NCBI GenBank assembly: GCA_009694135.1
Contig: SHVS01000005.1
Span: forward strand, 1-64,000
DNA from: Alphaproteobacteria bacterium
GTDB lineage: Bacteria > Pseudomonadota > Alphaproteobacteria > UBA6615
DNA: 64,000 bases
Direction: 5' to 3'
The translations under genes and the position numbers were made by a program. Positions 40,726 through 49,307 of the stretch are shown here, piece by piece. The notes below the pieces were generated by a model that had not been told where the DNA came from, ran no database searches, and saw only the letters and a list, made by a program, of their open reading frames with translations. The first letter of the stretch is position 1; every line of letters starts with the position of its first letter.

Positions 40726-41256
40726 TTAGCGGCCGCGGGCGCGGCCGACGACGCGTCTGATCTCGTCCTTGACCAGGGTTTCGACCAGGGTAGGCAAGTT
40801 TTCGTCGAGCCAGGCATGCAGCATGGGGCGCAACAATTCGCGGGTGATCTCTTCGATCGTTTTGCCCCCGGCGCTGATCAGCTCATCCTTGACGGCATCC
40901 AGAAGCCCGCCCATCGCGGCCGCCGCAGCGGCCTCGCGCGCTTCCGACATCAGCCCGGCCTTGCCCGACGATGCCCCGGCGGCCATCGCCGCCCCAGGCC
41001 CAGACGCCGCGGCCGGCTCCTTGGGCGCTTCGGCCGCAGTAGCCTCTGGCTTGCGGGCCTTTTCTGACTTCTCGGCCAAGTTAACGACCTCGCCACCCTC
41101 GGCGACCACCTCGGTCAGTTCGAGAACCGGCTCTACTTCGGCCTTCGGCGCCGCTTTAGCGTCACCATCCTCGCCGTCCTCGGAAATGATTCTCCGAATG
41201 GACGCGAGGATCTCCTCCATCGATGGTTCTTGCTGGCGTTCGTTGGCAGCGGGCAT
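40726..41256 (-). CDS. popZ: PopZ/DUF2497-family polar organising protein
   Basis: A 176-residue protein from ATG 41256. The N-terminal EPSMEEILASIRRIISED is the diagnostic PopZ/DUF2497 helix that binds client proteins. A long acidic Ala/Glu/Pro-rich linker (about 30-105) follows. The C-terminal oligomerisation helices include ELLRPMLHAWLDENLPTLVE and VKDEIRRVVGR. In Caulobacter PopZ anchors the centromere at the cell pole. The longer frame (start 41346) adds an unconserved stretch. It lies between tolC and valS. Confidence 0.9.
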   Translation of the reverse strand: MPAANERQQEPSMEEILASIRRIISEDGEDGDAKAAPKAEVEPVLELTEVVAEGGEVVNLAEKSEKARKPEATAAEAPKEPAAASGPGAAMAAGASSGKAGLMSEAREAAAAAAMGGLLDAVKDELISAGGKTIEEITRELLRPMLHAWLDENLPTLVETLVKDEIRRVVGRARGR

Positions 41257-41345
41257 GGCTCTCACGGTCGGAGACTCGGCGAGACGAATCACGCTAACAC
41301 GTCCGCGCCGCGGCACACCATTGCCGATCGTGGCTGTGCAATGCA

Positions 41346-41375
41346 ATGGGCGCGCCGTAGGTTGGGCGCGCCCAT
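41346..41375 (-). terminator. strong hairpin downstream of tolC
   Basis: ATGGGCGCGCC, 8-nt loop, GGCGCGCCCAT: a perfect 11-bp stem 25 nt after the tolC stop and before popZ. There is no clear U-tract, so it may be a pausing or mRNA-stabilising element and not a classical terminator. Confidence 0.45.
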
Positions 41376-41399
41376 GCGCAACGACCTTGGCCGCAAAAT

Positions 41400-42770
41400 C
41401 TAACGGTCGATCTCGGCGCCCGCCCAGCGGTTACGGACTCGGTTATAATATTCGCTAGGATCATAGGCCGTGCCGGCAAGGCCCAGGTCCTTGGCGGTCA
41501 TCCGGCCGACCGAACTGAACACCAGATAAGCCGAAACAACGGCATTGCGCCGCACCCGCACCAGATTGACGCGGCCGTTGAACAACTCCTGCTCGGCGTT
41601 GAGCACGTCGAGGGTCATGCGCGCCCCGACGCGGGCTTCTTCCTGCACGCCCTCATAGGCGATCTCCAGCGCCCGCACCTCGGCCTCGAAGGCGACGACG
41701 GTGGCCTGCGCGGTCTGCAGGCTCTCCCAAGCGCTGGTGGCACCCTCGACCGCCACGCGCCGAGCGTTGGCCAAATCCTGCATCCGTTGGCTCGCGGTCT
41801 GCTTCGCCCCGCGCAAACGCGCGTAAACACTGCCCGACAAATAGAGCGGGACGGTCATGGTCGCCGTCATGGTCTCGGTCAGGGTCTCGGTCGTTGCCGG
41901 ATTCAGATCGGCGCCATAGGACATGGTGCCATTCAGCGACAGCGACGGGTAGAGCTCGCCACGGACCAGATCGACGGACTTATTCGCCGCCCGCTCGTCA
42001 TAGTCGGCCGCGATAACATTGGGGTTTCCGGCGCGGGCCGCCTCGATCGCCTGCGCTTCGTCATTTGGCAAGGAGGTTGGCGGCAGCGGGAAGGCCAGAT
42101 CGCGCGGCGCGTGCCCGACGACATAGACGTAGGTCGCAATCGAACTAGTCAGGGTCCCGCGCGCAGTGACCTGATCGGCGATCGAACGCTGCAACCGGCT
42201 TTGCGCCTGCGCCACGTCGGTGCGAGTCAACTCGCCGACGCGAAAACGGTCCTCGGTCGCCTGCAACTGCTTGCGCAAGACTTCCACATTGGCCGTGCTC
42301 AATTCAAGCACCGCACGGTCGCGAACGACGTTCATGTAAGCGGTAACAGCGTCGAGCAGAACGGTCTGTTCGGTGGCAACCAGCCGAGCGCGCTCGGCCA
42401 AGACCAGATTCTCGGAGCGTTCGGTGTCGGCGGTGGTACGGAAACCACGGAACAAAGGCTGGGAAAAGGCCAGTTTCAAATCGCCGGGAATGCCGAAGGC
42501 ATTCGTCGTGCGATTGGTCGGCAAATAACGATCCACATTTTCCAGGCCAATATCGCCCGTCGCGCTAATCGAGGGGCGCCAGCCGGATAACGCCACCGGA
42601 ACGTTTTCGTCGGTCGCCCGCAGCCGCGCGCGTGCCGCCAACAGACGCGGATTGCTGGCGTAGGTGTCGGCCAAGGCCTCGATCAAACCTTCGGCTCGTA
42701 CCGGAGCTTCCGGCAGAAGCAGAAGAACAGCCACGACCAACCCGAAGCGGAGCATTTTTTCAGACCGCAT
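41400..42770 (-). CDS. tolC: TolC-family outer-membrane efflux protein
   Basis: A 456-residue outer-membrane channel for type I secretion and RND efflux. The signal peptide ends near APVRAEGLIEAL. Two repeated outer-membrane-efflux halves: TYASNPRLLAARARLRATDE in the first, VTAYMNVVRDRAVLELSTANV, then VGARMTLDVLNAEQELFNGRVNLVR in the second. It lies downstream of the PIMT gene (71-nt gap) on the same strand; popZ and valS follow. Confidence 0.93.
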   Translation of the reverse strand: MRSEKMLRFGLVVAVLLLLPEAPVRAEGLIEALADTYASNPRLLAARARLRATDENVPVALSGWRPSISATGDIGLENVDRYLPTNRTTNAFGIPGDLKLAFSQPLFRGFRTTADTERSENLVLAERARLVATEQTVLLDAVTAYMNVVRDRAVLELSTANVEVLRKQLQATEDRFRVGELTRTDVAQAQSRLQRSIADQVTARGTLTSSIATYVYVVGHAPRDLAFPLPPTSLPNDEAQAIEAARAGNPNVIAADYDERAANKSVDLVRGELYPSLSLNGTMSYGADLNPATTETLTETMTATMTVPLYLSGSVYARLRGAKQTASQRMQDLANARRVAVEGATSAWESLQTAQATVVAFEAEVRALEIAYEGVQEEARVGARMTLDVLNAEQELFNGRVNLVRVRRNAVVSAYLVFSSVGRMTAKDLGLAGTAYDPSEYYNRVRNRWAGAEIDR

Positions 42771-42841
42771 TTCGCCCTCTATGCCTCGTTGCGAGGTCTA
42801 GCTCTTACTCCGACGGCGCCCCAAGGGGACGGCCCAGCCCA

Positions 42842-43498
42842 TCAAAACACGAAGCCGGGCGAAGCTGCAAATTGGTCCAGCGCCGGCGTGGCCGCATCGA
42901 ACAAGGTCGTAAACCCAAGTCCGGAGGCCGACTCTGTACCGACAACCGCCCTGCCCGGGCCGTTCTCCGGGCGCAAAACAGCCAAGAGCCGCCCGCCAGG
43001 AGCGAGTTGCGGGCGCACTTGAGGCGGAATTTCCGTTACCGCGCCGCAAAAGAGAATGACGTCATAAGGCGCCTGGGGCGCATGCCCGTCCGCCGGATCG
43101 CCGGCCATCAGGATCACGGTGTCGCTGCCGAGGGCACCGAGCGCCGTCGCGGCTTGGGCGCGCAGCGCGCCGTCGGCCTCGACCGCGACCACTGTCCCGG
43201 CCAATTGGGCCACCACGGCCGCTTCATAGCCGGTGCCGCAACCAAGGATCAAAACGAGATCGGTGGGCCCGATGCGCGCGGCGTCCAGCAACCGAGCGAG
43301 GACCCGCGGCTCCATAAGCCAGCGGCCCGGAGCGATCGGCAATCCTGCATCGAGATAGGCCACGCCTTGCAGCGCATTGGGCACAAACAGCTCGCGCGCC
43401 ACATGGCCCATGGCGGCAAGCACGGCCTCGTCGCGCACTTGATTGGGGCGCAACTGGCTATCGACCATGGCGCGCCGGGCGGCCGCGTAGCGGGACAT
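42842..43498 (-). CDS. PIMT-family methyltransferase, second copy
   Basis: A 218-residue protein related to Pcm but divergent. It starts MSRYAAARRAMVDSQLRPNQV, the usual start of the alphaproteobacterial tolC-linked PIMT paralogue. The SAM loop is LVLILGCGTGYEAAVVAQL. It keeps RELFVPNALQGVAYLD in place of the canonical RDxFVP. The gene order PIMT-tolC-popZ-valS is conserved. True isoaspartate repair activity is uncertain because the substrate-binding block differs. Confidence 0.87.
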   Translation of the reverse strand: MSRYAAARRAMVDSQLRPNQVRDEAVLAAMGHVARELFVPNALQGVAYLDAGLPIAPGRWLMEPRVLARLLDAARIGPTDLVLILGCGTGYEAAVVAQLAGTVVAVEADGALRAQAATALGALGSDTVILMAGDPADGHAPQAPYDVILFCGAVTEIPPQVRPQLAPGGRLLAVLRPENGPGRAVVGTESASGLGFTTLFDAATPALDQFAASPGFVF

Positions 43499-43585
43499 CG
43501 CAATTGGACCTCGATCAGCGCCGGCTCTCCCGCCGACGGGATCAAGTGATAGCGGGACGCGGCCGCGGCCTCAACCGCCGCGCCG

Positions 43586-44584
43586 CTAGGGTGCGGTATG
43601 CTGGGCGATGCGCGCCGCCAGCCCCCGCTCCCATGCGAGCGCGCTGGTAACGATGCGGTCGAGGTCGTCATACCTGGGCGTCCAGCCGAGATTCTTGCGC
43701 GCCAGGGTTCCATCCGCCACCAGCCGAGGGGCGTCCCCCGACCGGCGTTCGGCCATTCGTCGCGGAAGCGTTTTGCCGGTGGCGCGTTCCACGGCGCGGA
43801 TGACCTCCTTGACCGAAGCGCCTTGCCCGTAACCGAGGTTGAAGGCGCGCGGCACGCCACCGCGTTGCAGATAGGCGAGTGCATCGAGATGCGCGTGCGC
43901 GACATCGTTGACGTGCACATAGTCGCGAATGCAGGTGCCGTCCGGCGTTGGGTAATCCTGACCAAAAAGGGTGAGTTCGGACCGTTTGCCGGTCACCACC
44001 TCGGCCGCGATCTTGATCAGATGCGACGCGACCGGGGTCGACTCCCCGGCGCGACCATCCGGGTCCGCCACGGCGACATTGAAAAAGCGCAGGCTCACGG
44101 CCTTCAGCGGCGCGCTGGCGCACAGATCGGCGATCATGCGTTCGCCCATCGCCTTGCTGGCGCCGTAGGGGTTGATGGGGGCGATCGCCGCCCGCTCGGT
44201 CACCGGCACGCGGCGCGGCGCGCCATAGACCGCGGCGCTGGAGGAAAACACCAACCAGCGCGGTGTGTGGCGCTGGCACGCCGCCAGCAGTGCATGCGTG
44301 CCGAGCACATTGCTGCGGTAATAGCGCAGCGGCTCGGCGACCGATTCCGAGGACATGGATTCCGCCGCCAGATGGATCACTGCCTCGAAGCGGTGCTGGG
44401 TGAAGAGACGGTCGAGCAACGCGGCGTCGGCGATGTCACCCTTGACCAGGGTGCCGGACTTAACCGCCCACGCGTGCCCGGTCGAGAGATTGTCGAGCAC
44501 CACCGCCTCATGCCCGCCCTCGGCCAGGGCGAGCACGACATGGCTGCCGATATACCCGGCTCCCCCGGTCACGAGCGTACGCAT
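43586..44584 (-). CDS. galE: UDP-glucose 4-epimerase
   Basis: An NAD-dependent short-chain epimerase interconverting UDP-glucose and UDP-galactose for exopolysaccharide or LPS. It has 332 residues. NAD loop: LVTGGAGYIGSHVVLAL. Catalytic SxnYxxxK: FSSSAAVYG and NPYGASKAMGERM. C-terminal GTCIRDYVHVNDVA is diagnostic. It stands alone and is divergent from the 44746 gene. Confidence 0.94.
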   Translation of the reverse strand: MRTLVTGGAGYIGSHVVLALAEGGHEAVVLDNLSTGHAWAVKSGTLVKGDIADAALLDRLFTQHRFEAVIHLAAESMSSESVAEPLRYYRSNVLGTHALLAACQRHTPRWLVFSSSAAVYGAPRRVPVTERAAIAPINPYGASKAMGERMIADLCASAPLKAVSLRFFNVAVADPDGRAGESTPVASHLIKIAAEVVTGKRSELTLFGQDYPTPDGTCIRDYVHVNDVAHAHLDALAYLQRGGVPRAFNLGYGQGASVKEVIRAVERATGKTLPRRMAERRSGDAPRLVADGTLARKNLGWTPRYDDLDRIVTSALAWERGLAARIAQHTAP

Positions 44585-44745
44585 CCCGACTCCTGTCGGA
44601 CTATTTCCGGCGCCATCCTAGCCAGAATTTGGTTAACGCCGGTCCCCTGCGCGAACAGGCGAAGTCTGGTCGACTTTGCGTGCCGCTTCCCTGACGCCGC
44701 GCCCTCTGACATTGTGCGCCCTCATTTTAGCGAAGGTGCCTGGAG

Positions 44746-45909
44746 ATGAAGGACGAAACCAAGATCGTCCACGCGGGACGCGACAGCGCGGCGCATTCCG
44801 GCGCGGTCAACACGCCAGTTTATCACGCCTCGACGATCCTGTTTCCGACGCTGGCGGCGCTCGATGCGGCGCCCAGGGCGCGCATACGCTATGCCAGGCG
44901 CGGCACGCCGACGCTGTTCGCGCTCGAGGATGCGCTGACGGCGCTCGAAGGCGGGGCCGGCGCCGCTCTGTTCCCCTCCGGCCTGGCGGCGGCAGGTTTC
45001 GCGCTCCTGTCCTGTCTGAAGACCGGCGACCATGTGTTACTGACCGACAGTGTCTATGACCCAGTGCGCGCTTTCGCCGACCGGGTGCTGACCGGACTCG
45101 GCATCGCGGTCGAGTACTACGACCCGCTGATCGGCGGCGGAATGACGCGACTCCTGCGCTCCAATACGCGCGTGGTCTATTGCGAATCTCCCGGCTCGCA
45201 CACCTTCGAGATCCAGGATTTGCCGGCGATCGCCGCCACCGCCCACGCTGGCGGGGCAAGCGTAATCGCCGACAACACCTGGGCCACGCCGCTGCTTTGT
45301 AAGCCGCTATCGCTTGGCGCCGATATCGTCATTCATGCCGCGACCAAATACATCGGCGGCCATAGCGATCTCATGCTCGGCGTCCTGGTGGCCAACGAGG
45401 CGACGGTGCGCAAGGTCAAACTGACCGCCGGGCTGTTCGGGCAGACGTCCGGGCCCGACGACATCTTTATGACCCTTCGCGGCCTGCGCTCGCTCAAGGC
45501 GCGCCTCGACCGCCATTCTTCCAGCGCAAGACGGGTGTCGGGCTGGCTGCAAACGCGGGCGGAAGTCGCGCGCGTGCTCGACCCGTCATTGCCCGACTTC
45601 CCCGGTCACGCCTTGTGGAAGCGCGACTTCGCCGGTGCGTCCGGGCTGTTTAGCTTTATACTCGGGCGCGACTGGCCAAGGCCGGCGCTCGCCGCCATGC
45701 TCGACGGCATGCAGCTGTTCAAGATGGGCTACAGCTGGGGCGGGTTTGAATCCCTCATCCTGCCGTTCGACATCGCCAAATATCGCAGCGCGACCCGGTG
45801 GGAGACGCCCGGTCCCGCCATTCGCCTATCGATCGGCCTGGAAGACCCCGACGAGTTGATCGCCGATCTGGCCGCCGGTTTCGCGCGTTTGACGAGTGCG
45901 GCGTCATGA
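44746..45909 (+). CDS. metC: cystathionine beta-lyase-type PLP enzyme
   Basis: A 387-residue Cys/Met-metabolism PLP enzyme. Active-site lysine in HAATKYIGGHSDLMLG. The cofactor-binding FPSGLAAAGFALLSCL and ESPGSHTFEIQDL are typical of MetC. It probably cleaves cystathionine to homocysteine, pyruvate and ammonia. Its stop overlaps the hisI start (ATGA). Related gamma-synthases cannot be fully excluded. Confidence 0.87.
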   Translation: MKDETKIVHAGRDSAAHSGAVNTPVYHASTILFPTLAALDAAPRARIRYARRGTPTLFALEDALTALEGGAGAALFPSGLAAAGFALLSCLKTGDHVLLTDSVYDPVRAFADRVLTGLGIAVEYYDPLIGGGMTRLLRSNTRVVYCESPGSHTFEIQDLPAIAATAHAGGASVIADNTWATPLLCKPLSLGADIVIHAATKYIGGHSDLMLGVLVANEATVRKVKLTAGLFGQTSGPDDIFMTLRGLRSLKARLDRHSSSARRVSGWLQTRAEVARVLDPSLPDFPGHALWKRDFAGASGLFSFILGRDWPRPALAAMLDGMQLFKMGYSWGGFESLILPFDIAKYRSATRWETPGPAIRLSIGLEDPDELIADLAAGFARLTSAAS

Positions 45910-46277
45910 CGGGTGCCGGCGCGCTCTGGACGGCGCTCAAACTCGACGCCAACGGCTTGATCCCGGCGGTAGCGCAACAATACAACAGCGGCGAGATCCT
46001 CATGCTCGCCTGGATGAACCGGACGGCGATCGAGGCGACGCTGGCGACCGGCCAGGTCACCTACTGGTCGCGCGAACGGCAAAAGCTGTGGCGCAAGGGC
46101 GAGACCTCCGGCCATACCCAGCGCCTGGTCGAGCTTCGCCTGGATTGCGACGGCGATGCGCTGGTCGTGCTGGTCGATCAGGCCGGCCCGGCCTGTCACA
46201 CCAACCGGCGGACATGTTTCTATCGCGCGGTCAGCGACAACCAACTGATGGTCAAACTACCGACCGAGAGCGCCTAG
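45906..46277 (+). CDS. hisI: phosphoribosyl-AMP cyclohydrolase
   Basis: Third step of histidine synthesis. It has 123 residues from ATG 45906, overlapping the metC-type stop. The blocks GEILMLAWMNRTAIEATLAT, TYWSRERQKLWRKGETSGHTQ (zinc/substrate site) and GPACHTNRRTCFYR are present. It has no HisE domain. It is isolated from the main his operon. Confidence 0.95.
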   Translation: MTGAGALWTALKLDANGLIPAVAQQYNSGEILMLAWMNRTAIEATLATGQVTYWSRERQKLWRKGETSGHTQRLVELRLDCDGDALVVLVDQAGPACHTNRRTCFYRAVSDNQLMVKLPTESA

Positions 46278-46280
46278 GCG

Positions 46281-47105
46281 CTAGTCCCAAGCCAGCACCT
46301 CGACCGCATCGCCGACGGCGATCCGCCCCGCGCCGGCGTGATTGAAATTGCGCCCGAAGGTGACCCCCGCCGCCGCACGCCGATAGCTGGCAAGCGTTGC
46401 CAGCGGTTCCTTGCCGCGTAGGCCGGTCGCTGGGTCGGTGGTGGTGATGGCGCAGCGCACGCAGCTCGCCATGCCGGTGAACTCGATCATGCCCACGCGC
46501 ATGCGGGCGATGCGGTCCTCGGCGTAGGCGGCGCTGTTGGACAACACGATGTTCGGCCGGAAACGCTGCATCGGCAGCGGCGCGCCCATACGCCGATTGA
46601 GATCGGCGAGCGAGGCTTCGGACGCGATCAGGAATGGGTAGCCATCGGCGAAGGCGAGCGCACCTACGCCCCGGCTTGGTGCACGCACACCGTGGTCGGG
46701 CATACGCACGAGGCGATAGTCGCCCGGGCGCTCGCGCGCGCAATAGGCGCTGATCCAGTCCGCAGCCTGCGTGCCCTGATCGACGGCAAGGCATTTTTGG
46801 CCCCAGACCCGAACTGTGACCTCCGCTCCCGCTCGCCCCGTCAAGGGCAGATGCAATTCGGGCATGGACGGCGCGCGCAGAGACAACGTGTTGCCCGTGA
46901 TCGCCGTGTCGATAAAACACATCGATGCAACGGCGACGCCAAGACTTTGCTCGGCCCGCTGGGCGACGAAACGTCCGCGCTCGTCGATCACCATCCATTG
47001 CCGGTCGTAGCGAATGCCCATGCGAGTGATATCCGCCGCCTGCAGAGCAATTCCGCGGCACGACTTAACCGGGTAACAATGGAGTTCGCTGACAGAGACG
47101 GTCAT
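46281..47105 (-). CDS. MOSC-domain protein
   Basis: A 274-residue protein: N-terminal MOSC beta-barrel (VSELHCYPVKSCRGIAL, RYDRQWMVIDERGRFVAQR), then the MOSC domain with RFRPNIVLSNSAAYAEDRI, the molybdenum-ligand-type cysteine in SCVRCAITTTDPATG and FGRNFNH. MARC-like relatives reduce N-hydroxylated compounds using Moco. It carries no ferredoxin domain. The stop is 4 nt from the hisI stop, convergent. Confidence 0.88.
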   Translation of the reverse strand: MTVSVSELHCYPVKSCRGIALQAADITRMGIRYDRQWMVIDERGRFVAQRAEQSLGVAVASMCFIDTAITGNTLSLRAPSMPELHLPLTGRAGAEVTVRVWGQKCLAVDQGTQAADWISAYCARERPGDYRLVRMPDHGVRAPSRGVGALAFADGYPFLIASEASLADLNRRMGAPLPMQRFRPNIVLSNSAAYAEDRIARMRVGMIEFTGMASCVRCAITTTDPATGLRGKEPLATLASYRRAAAGVTFGRNFNHAGAGRIAVGDAVEVLAWD

Positions 47106-47144
47106 TTCCTGTCGCCAGCTATTGAGCGACCGCTGGCACTAAGC

Positions 47145-47221
47145 TGGCGCGCCCGGCAGGACTCGAACCTGCGACCCCAAGCTTAGAAGGCTTGTGCTCT
47201 GTCCACCTGAGCTACGGGCGC
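47145..47221 (-). tRNA. tRNA-Arg (anticodon TCT)
   Basis: A 77-nt cloverleaf on the minus strand: acceptor GCGCCCG/CGGGCGC, discriminator G, encoded CCA, anticodon loop CTTCTAA (UCU = Arg), T-loop GGTTCGAGTCC. It lies between the MOSC gene and the NDUFS4-like gene. Confidence 0.97.
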
Positions 47222-47253
47222 CCATGGAGCGATTCGCCGTCGATCATACCCTT

Positions 47254-47559
47254 TTAGTGCGTCCATAGGCCCTTGCGTTTATGCGCAAAGTTCTCGGCAT
47301 AAGCTTTGGGCTTCACCGCAAGCGGTTGCGGCTCCGCGACCTGGACCTCAAGTCCCTGGCGCACGGCATAGGCCTCGGCCGCCGCGCGGGTCTCGAAGGA
47401 GAGCCGGACTTGCCCCTGGGTGTCGCTGGCCCCGCTCCAGCCCATCAGCGGGTCGGGACGCGGCTTGCGCGCGGTCTCATATTCAAGCACCCAATCATGT
47501 GTCTTCGCCCGCCCGGATTGGGTGGCCGTCTTCGCCGGCTGGTATATGCGCGCCCGCAT
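47254..47559 (-). CDS. ETC complex I subunit, NDUFS4-like
   Basis: A 101-residue protein: MRARIYQPAKTATQSG, then HDWVLEYE, DPLMGWSGASDTQGQVRLSF, AAEAYAVRQG and a C-terminal AENFAHKRKGLWTH. This is the pattern of the accessory NDUFS4/AQDQ subunit of complex I, known in alphaproteobacteria and mitochondria. It is flanked by tRNA-Arg and tRNA-Pro on the same strand. No nuo genes lie in the window. Confidence 0.92.
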   Translation of the reverse strand: MRARIYQPAKTATQSGRAKTHDWVLEYETARKPRPDPLMGWSGASDTQGQVRLSFETRAAAEAYAVRQGLEVQVAEPQPLAVKPKAYAENFAHKRKGLWTH

Positions 47560-47594
47560 GTTTTATGTCCCCTCGGCCTGGACCTTCGTTCATC

Positions 47595-47671
47595 TGGTCG
47601 GGGCGGCTGGATTCGAACCAACGACCCTCAGCTCCCAAAGCTGATGCTCTACCGGGCTGAGCTACGCCCCG
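47595..47671 (-). tRNA. tRNA-Pro (anticodon TGG)
   Basis: A 77-nt cloverleaf on the minus strand: acceptor CGGGGCG/CGCCCCG, discriminator A, encoded CCA, anticodon loop TTTGGGA (UGG = Pro), T-loop GGTTCGAATCC. It is 35 nt upstream of the NDUFS4-like gene on the same strand. Confidence 0.97.
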
Positions 47672-47757
47672 ACCGGCTGAGAACTAAGGGGGTTTCACCG
47701 CCGGCGCAAGACTGCGAGCCTGTCCGCCATCGAACCAAACCCCTCTGGAGCCCCGCC

Positions 47758-48420
47758 ATGGCCAGCGCCAACTGGATGATCGACCCGAAGATCGCCGACT
47801 ACATACGAGCCGCCACGCTGCGCGAGCCTTCGCCTCTGGTTCGCTTACGTGAACTCACCCAGGCCAAGATCGAACGCGCGGGGATGCAGATCGCGCCCGA
47901 ACAGGGGCAGTTCATGGCTCTGCTGGTCCGGCTGATCGGCGCCAGGCGCTGCCTCGAGATTGGCACCTATACCGGTTACAGTTCGACGGCGATGGCACTG
48001 GCCCTGCCCGAGGATGGACGGCTGCTGTGCTGCGACGTCAGCGAGGCCTGGACCCCCTATGCGCGCAAGGCCTGGGCCGAGGCGGGCGTGGCGCACAAGG
48101 TCGAGCTCCGCCTGGCGCCGGCGGTCGAGACCCTGGCAGCGCTTACGGCCGAGGGCGCGCGTTTCGATCTGGCGTTCATCGACGCCGACAAGGAAAATTA
48201 CGACGCCTATTACGAAGGCTGCCTAAAGCTGGTGCGGCCGGGCGGGCTGATCATGATTGATAACGTATTATGGTCGGGCGCGGTCGCCAATCCCGAGGAT
48301 CACTCGCCCCCGACCGAGGCGGTGCGCGCCCTTAACGCCAAAATCGCGGAAGATCGCCGGGCGCTCCCCACGATGGTGCCGATTGGCGACGGTCTTACCC
48401 TGGCGCAGGTCATCGGCTGA
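47758..48420 (+). CDS. class I SAM-dependent O-methyltransferase
   Basis: A 220-residue O-methyltransferase of the caffeoyl-CoA/catechol type (Methyltransf_3): CLEIGTYTGYSSTAMALAL SAM loop, then FIDADKENYDAYYEG and MIDNVLWSGAV, which hold metal-binding Asp/Asn residues. The start is ATG 47758 after CTGGAG; the longer frame overlaps tRNA-Pro. The substrate is unknown. It stands alone on the plus strand, with a small lipoprotein gene downstream. Confidence 0.88.
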   Translation: MASANWMIDPKIADYIRAATLREPSPLVRLRELTQAKIERAGMQIAPEQGQFMALLVRLIGARRCLEIGTYTGYSSTAMALALPEDGRLLCCDVSEAWTPYARKAWAEAGVAHKVELRLAPAVETLAALTAEGARFDLAFIDADKENYDAYYEGCLKLVRPGGLIMIDNVLWSGAVANPEDHSPPTEAVRALNAKIAEDRRALPTMVPIGDGLTLAQVIG

Positions 48421-48498
48421 TTTCCCTCAGCCTTCGTTAACGAGTCCAACCGAAACTGCTCTGCCGGAGTTTTTTTGCCGGCGGGGTTGGGGGATCGG

Positions 48499-48816
48499 AT
48501 GGTGCGTTGGACCTGTGCAGCGGCGCTGCTGTTGACGGCTTGTGCGTCGCCGCAAGTCGCGGCCGATGACGATCCCGTCGAGATGCAGATGTGCGTCGAC
48601 CGCGACATGCTTCTGCGCCAACTTCATTCCAAGTTCGACGAGACGCCGATCGCCGTCGGCCTTACCAGCGCGGGCGGAGTCATGGAGTTGCTTATCAGCA
48701 AGCAGGGCCGCACCTGGACACTGATCGTCACGCGCCCGAGCGGCTTGTCCTGCCTGTTCACCGCCGGCGAGGGCTGGGAACCCCTGCCCGCACCGGCGAC
48801 CGAGATCCGCTTCTAA
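48499..48816 (+). CDS. small putative lipoprotein
   Basis: A 105-residue protein. The start ATG 48499, after GGGGGA, gives a lipoprotein signal with lipobox LLTAC. The mature part has MQMCVDRDMLLRQLHSKFDE, VGLTSAGGVMELLISKQGRTWTL and SGLSCLFTAGEGWE. Proteins of this pattern are common hypotheticals in alphaproteobacteria. Function unknown. It ends 5 nt from the convergent DUF192 gene. Confidence 0.72.
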   Translation: MVRWTCAAALLLTACASPQVAADDDPVEMQMCVDRDMLLRQLHSKFDETPIAVGLTSAGGVMELLISKQGRTWTLIVTRPSGLSCLFTAGEGWEPLPAPATEIRF

Positions 48817-48820
48817 AGCA

Positions 48821-49294
48821 CTAGCGCCGCAGCGTGAACGCGGCATAGACGACGCGGTCGCCGACGCCGATCCCGAGCCGGGCCGACGTCCCGCCATTCA
48901 GCTCCAAAACAGCTTGCGCCAACGCGCCAGAGCCAATCGTCACCGTCGAATGCGGAACCGTGCGCTCGGCGATATTCACGATCTTTCCGTCGGCGGCGAT
49001 GAACAGCATATCCAGCGGGATGAAGGTGTTAGCCATCCACATCAAGAGCGGCTGCTCATGATCATAGAGAAACAGCATCCCGGCATCGGTCGCCAGCTTT
49101 TGGCGGTACATCAGCCCCTGCGCCTGCTGCTCGGGCGTAAGCGCGAGTTCGATGTCGAAGCTGTACTTACCCGCCTTGGTCTCGATGTCCAGCTTGGTGC
49201 GATCGAAGGTTTGCAAACCCTGCTGCGCTGAAGCCGCCAAAGGGAGCAGCACGAGAGATGCGCACAGCGCCCGCCGCGAAAGCATGACTTGCAT
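48821..49294 (-). CDS. DUF192-family exported protein
   Basis: A 157-residue protein from ATG 49294 with a signal peptide ending near LAASAQQ. The DUF192 domain follows: LTPEQQAQGLMYRQ, GMLFLYDHEQPLLMWMANTFIPLDMLFI and AVLELNGGTSARLGI. The role is unknown. It follows the Atm1-type transporter by 13 nt on the same strand, so it is likely cotranscribed. The longer frame upstream (to 49423) lies inside that gene. Confidence 0.88.
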   Translation of the reverse strand: MQVMLSRRALCASLVLLPLAASAQQGLQTFDRTKLDIETKAGKYSFDIELALTPEQQAQGLMYRQKLATDAGMLFLYDHEQPLLMWMANTFIPLDMLFIAADGKIVNIAERTVPHSTVTIGSGALAQAVLELNGGTSARLGIGVGDRVVYAAFTLRR

Positions 49295-49307
49295 CGATTG
49301 AATGTCC

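Noticed and set aside
43598..44749. 383-residue plus-strand frame over galE
   Set aside because: Opposite a complete GalE with NAD-binding and catalytic motifs.
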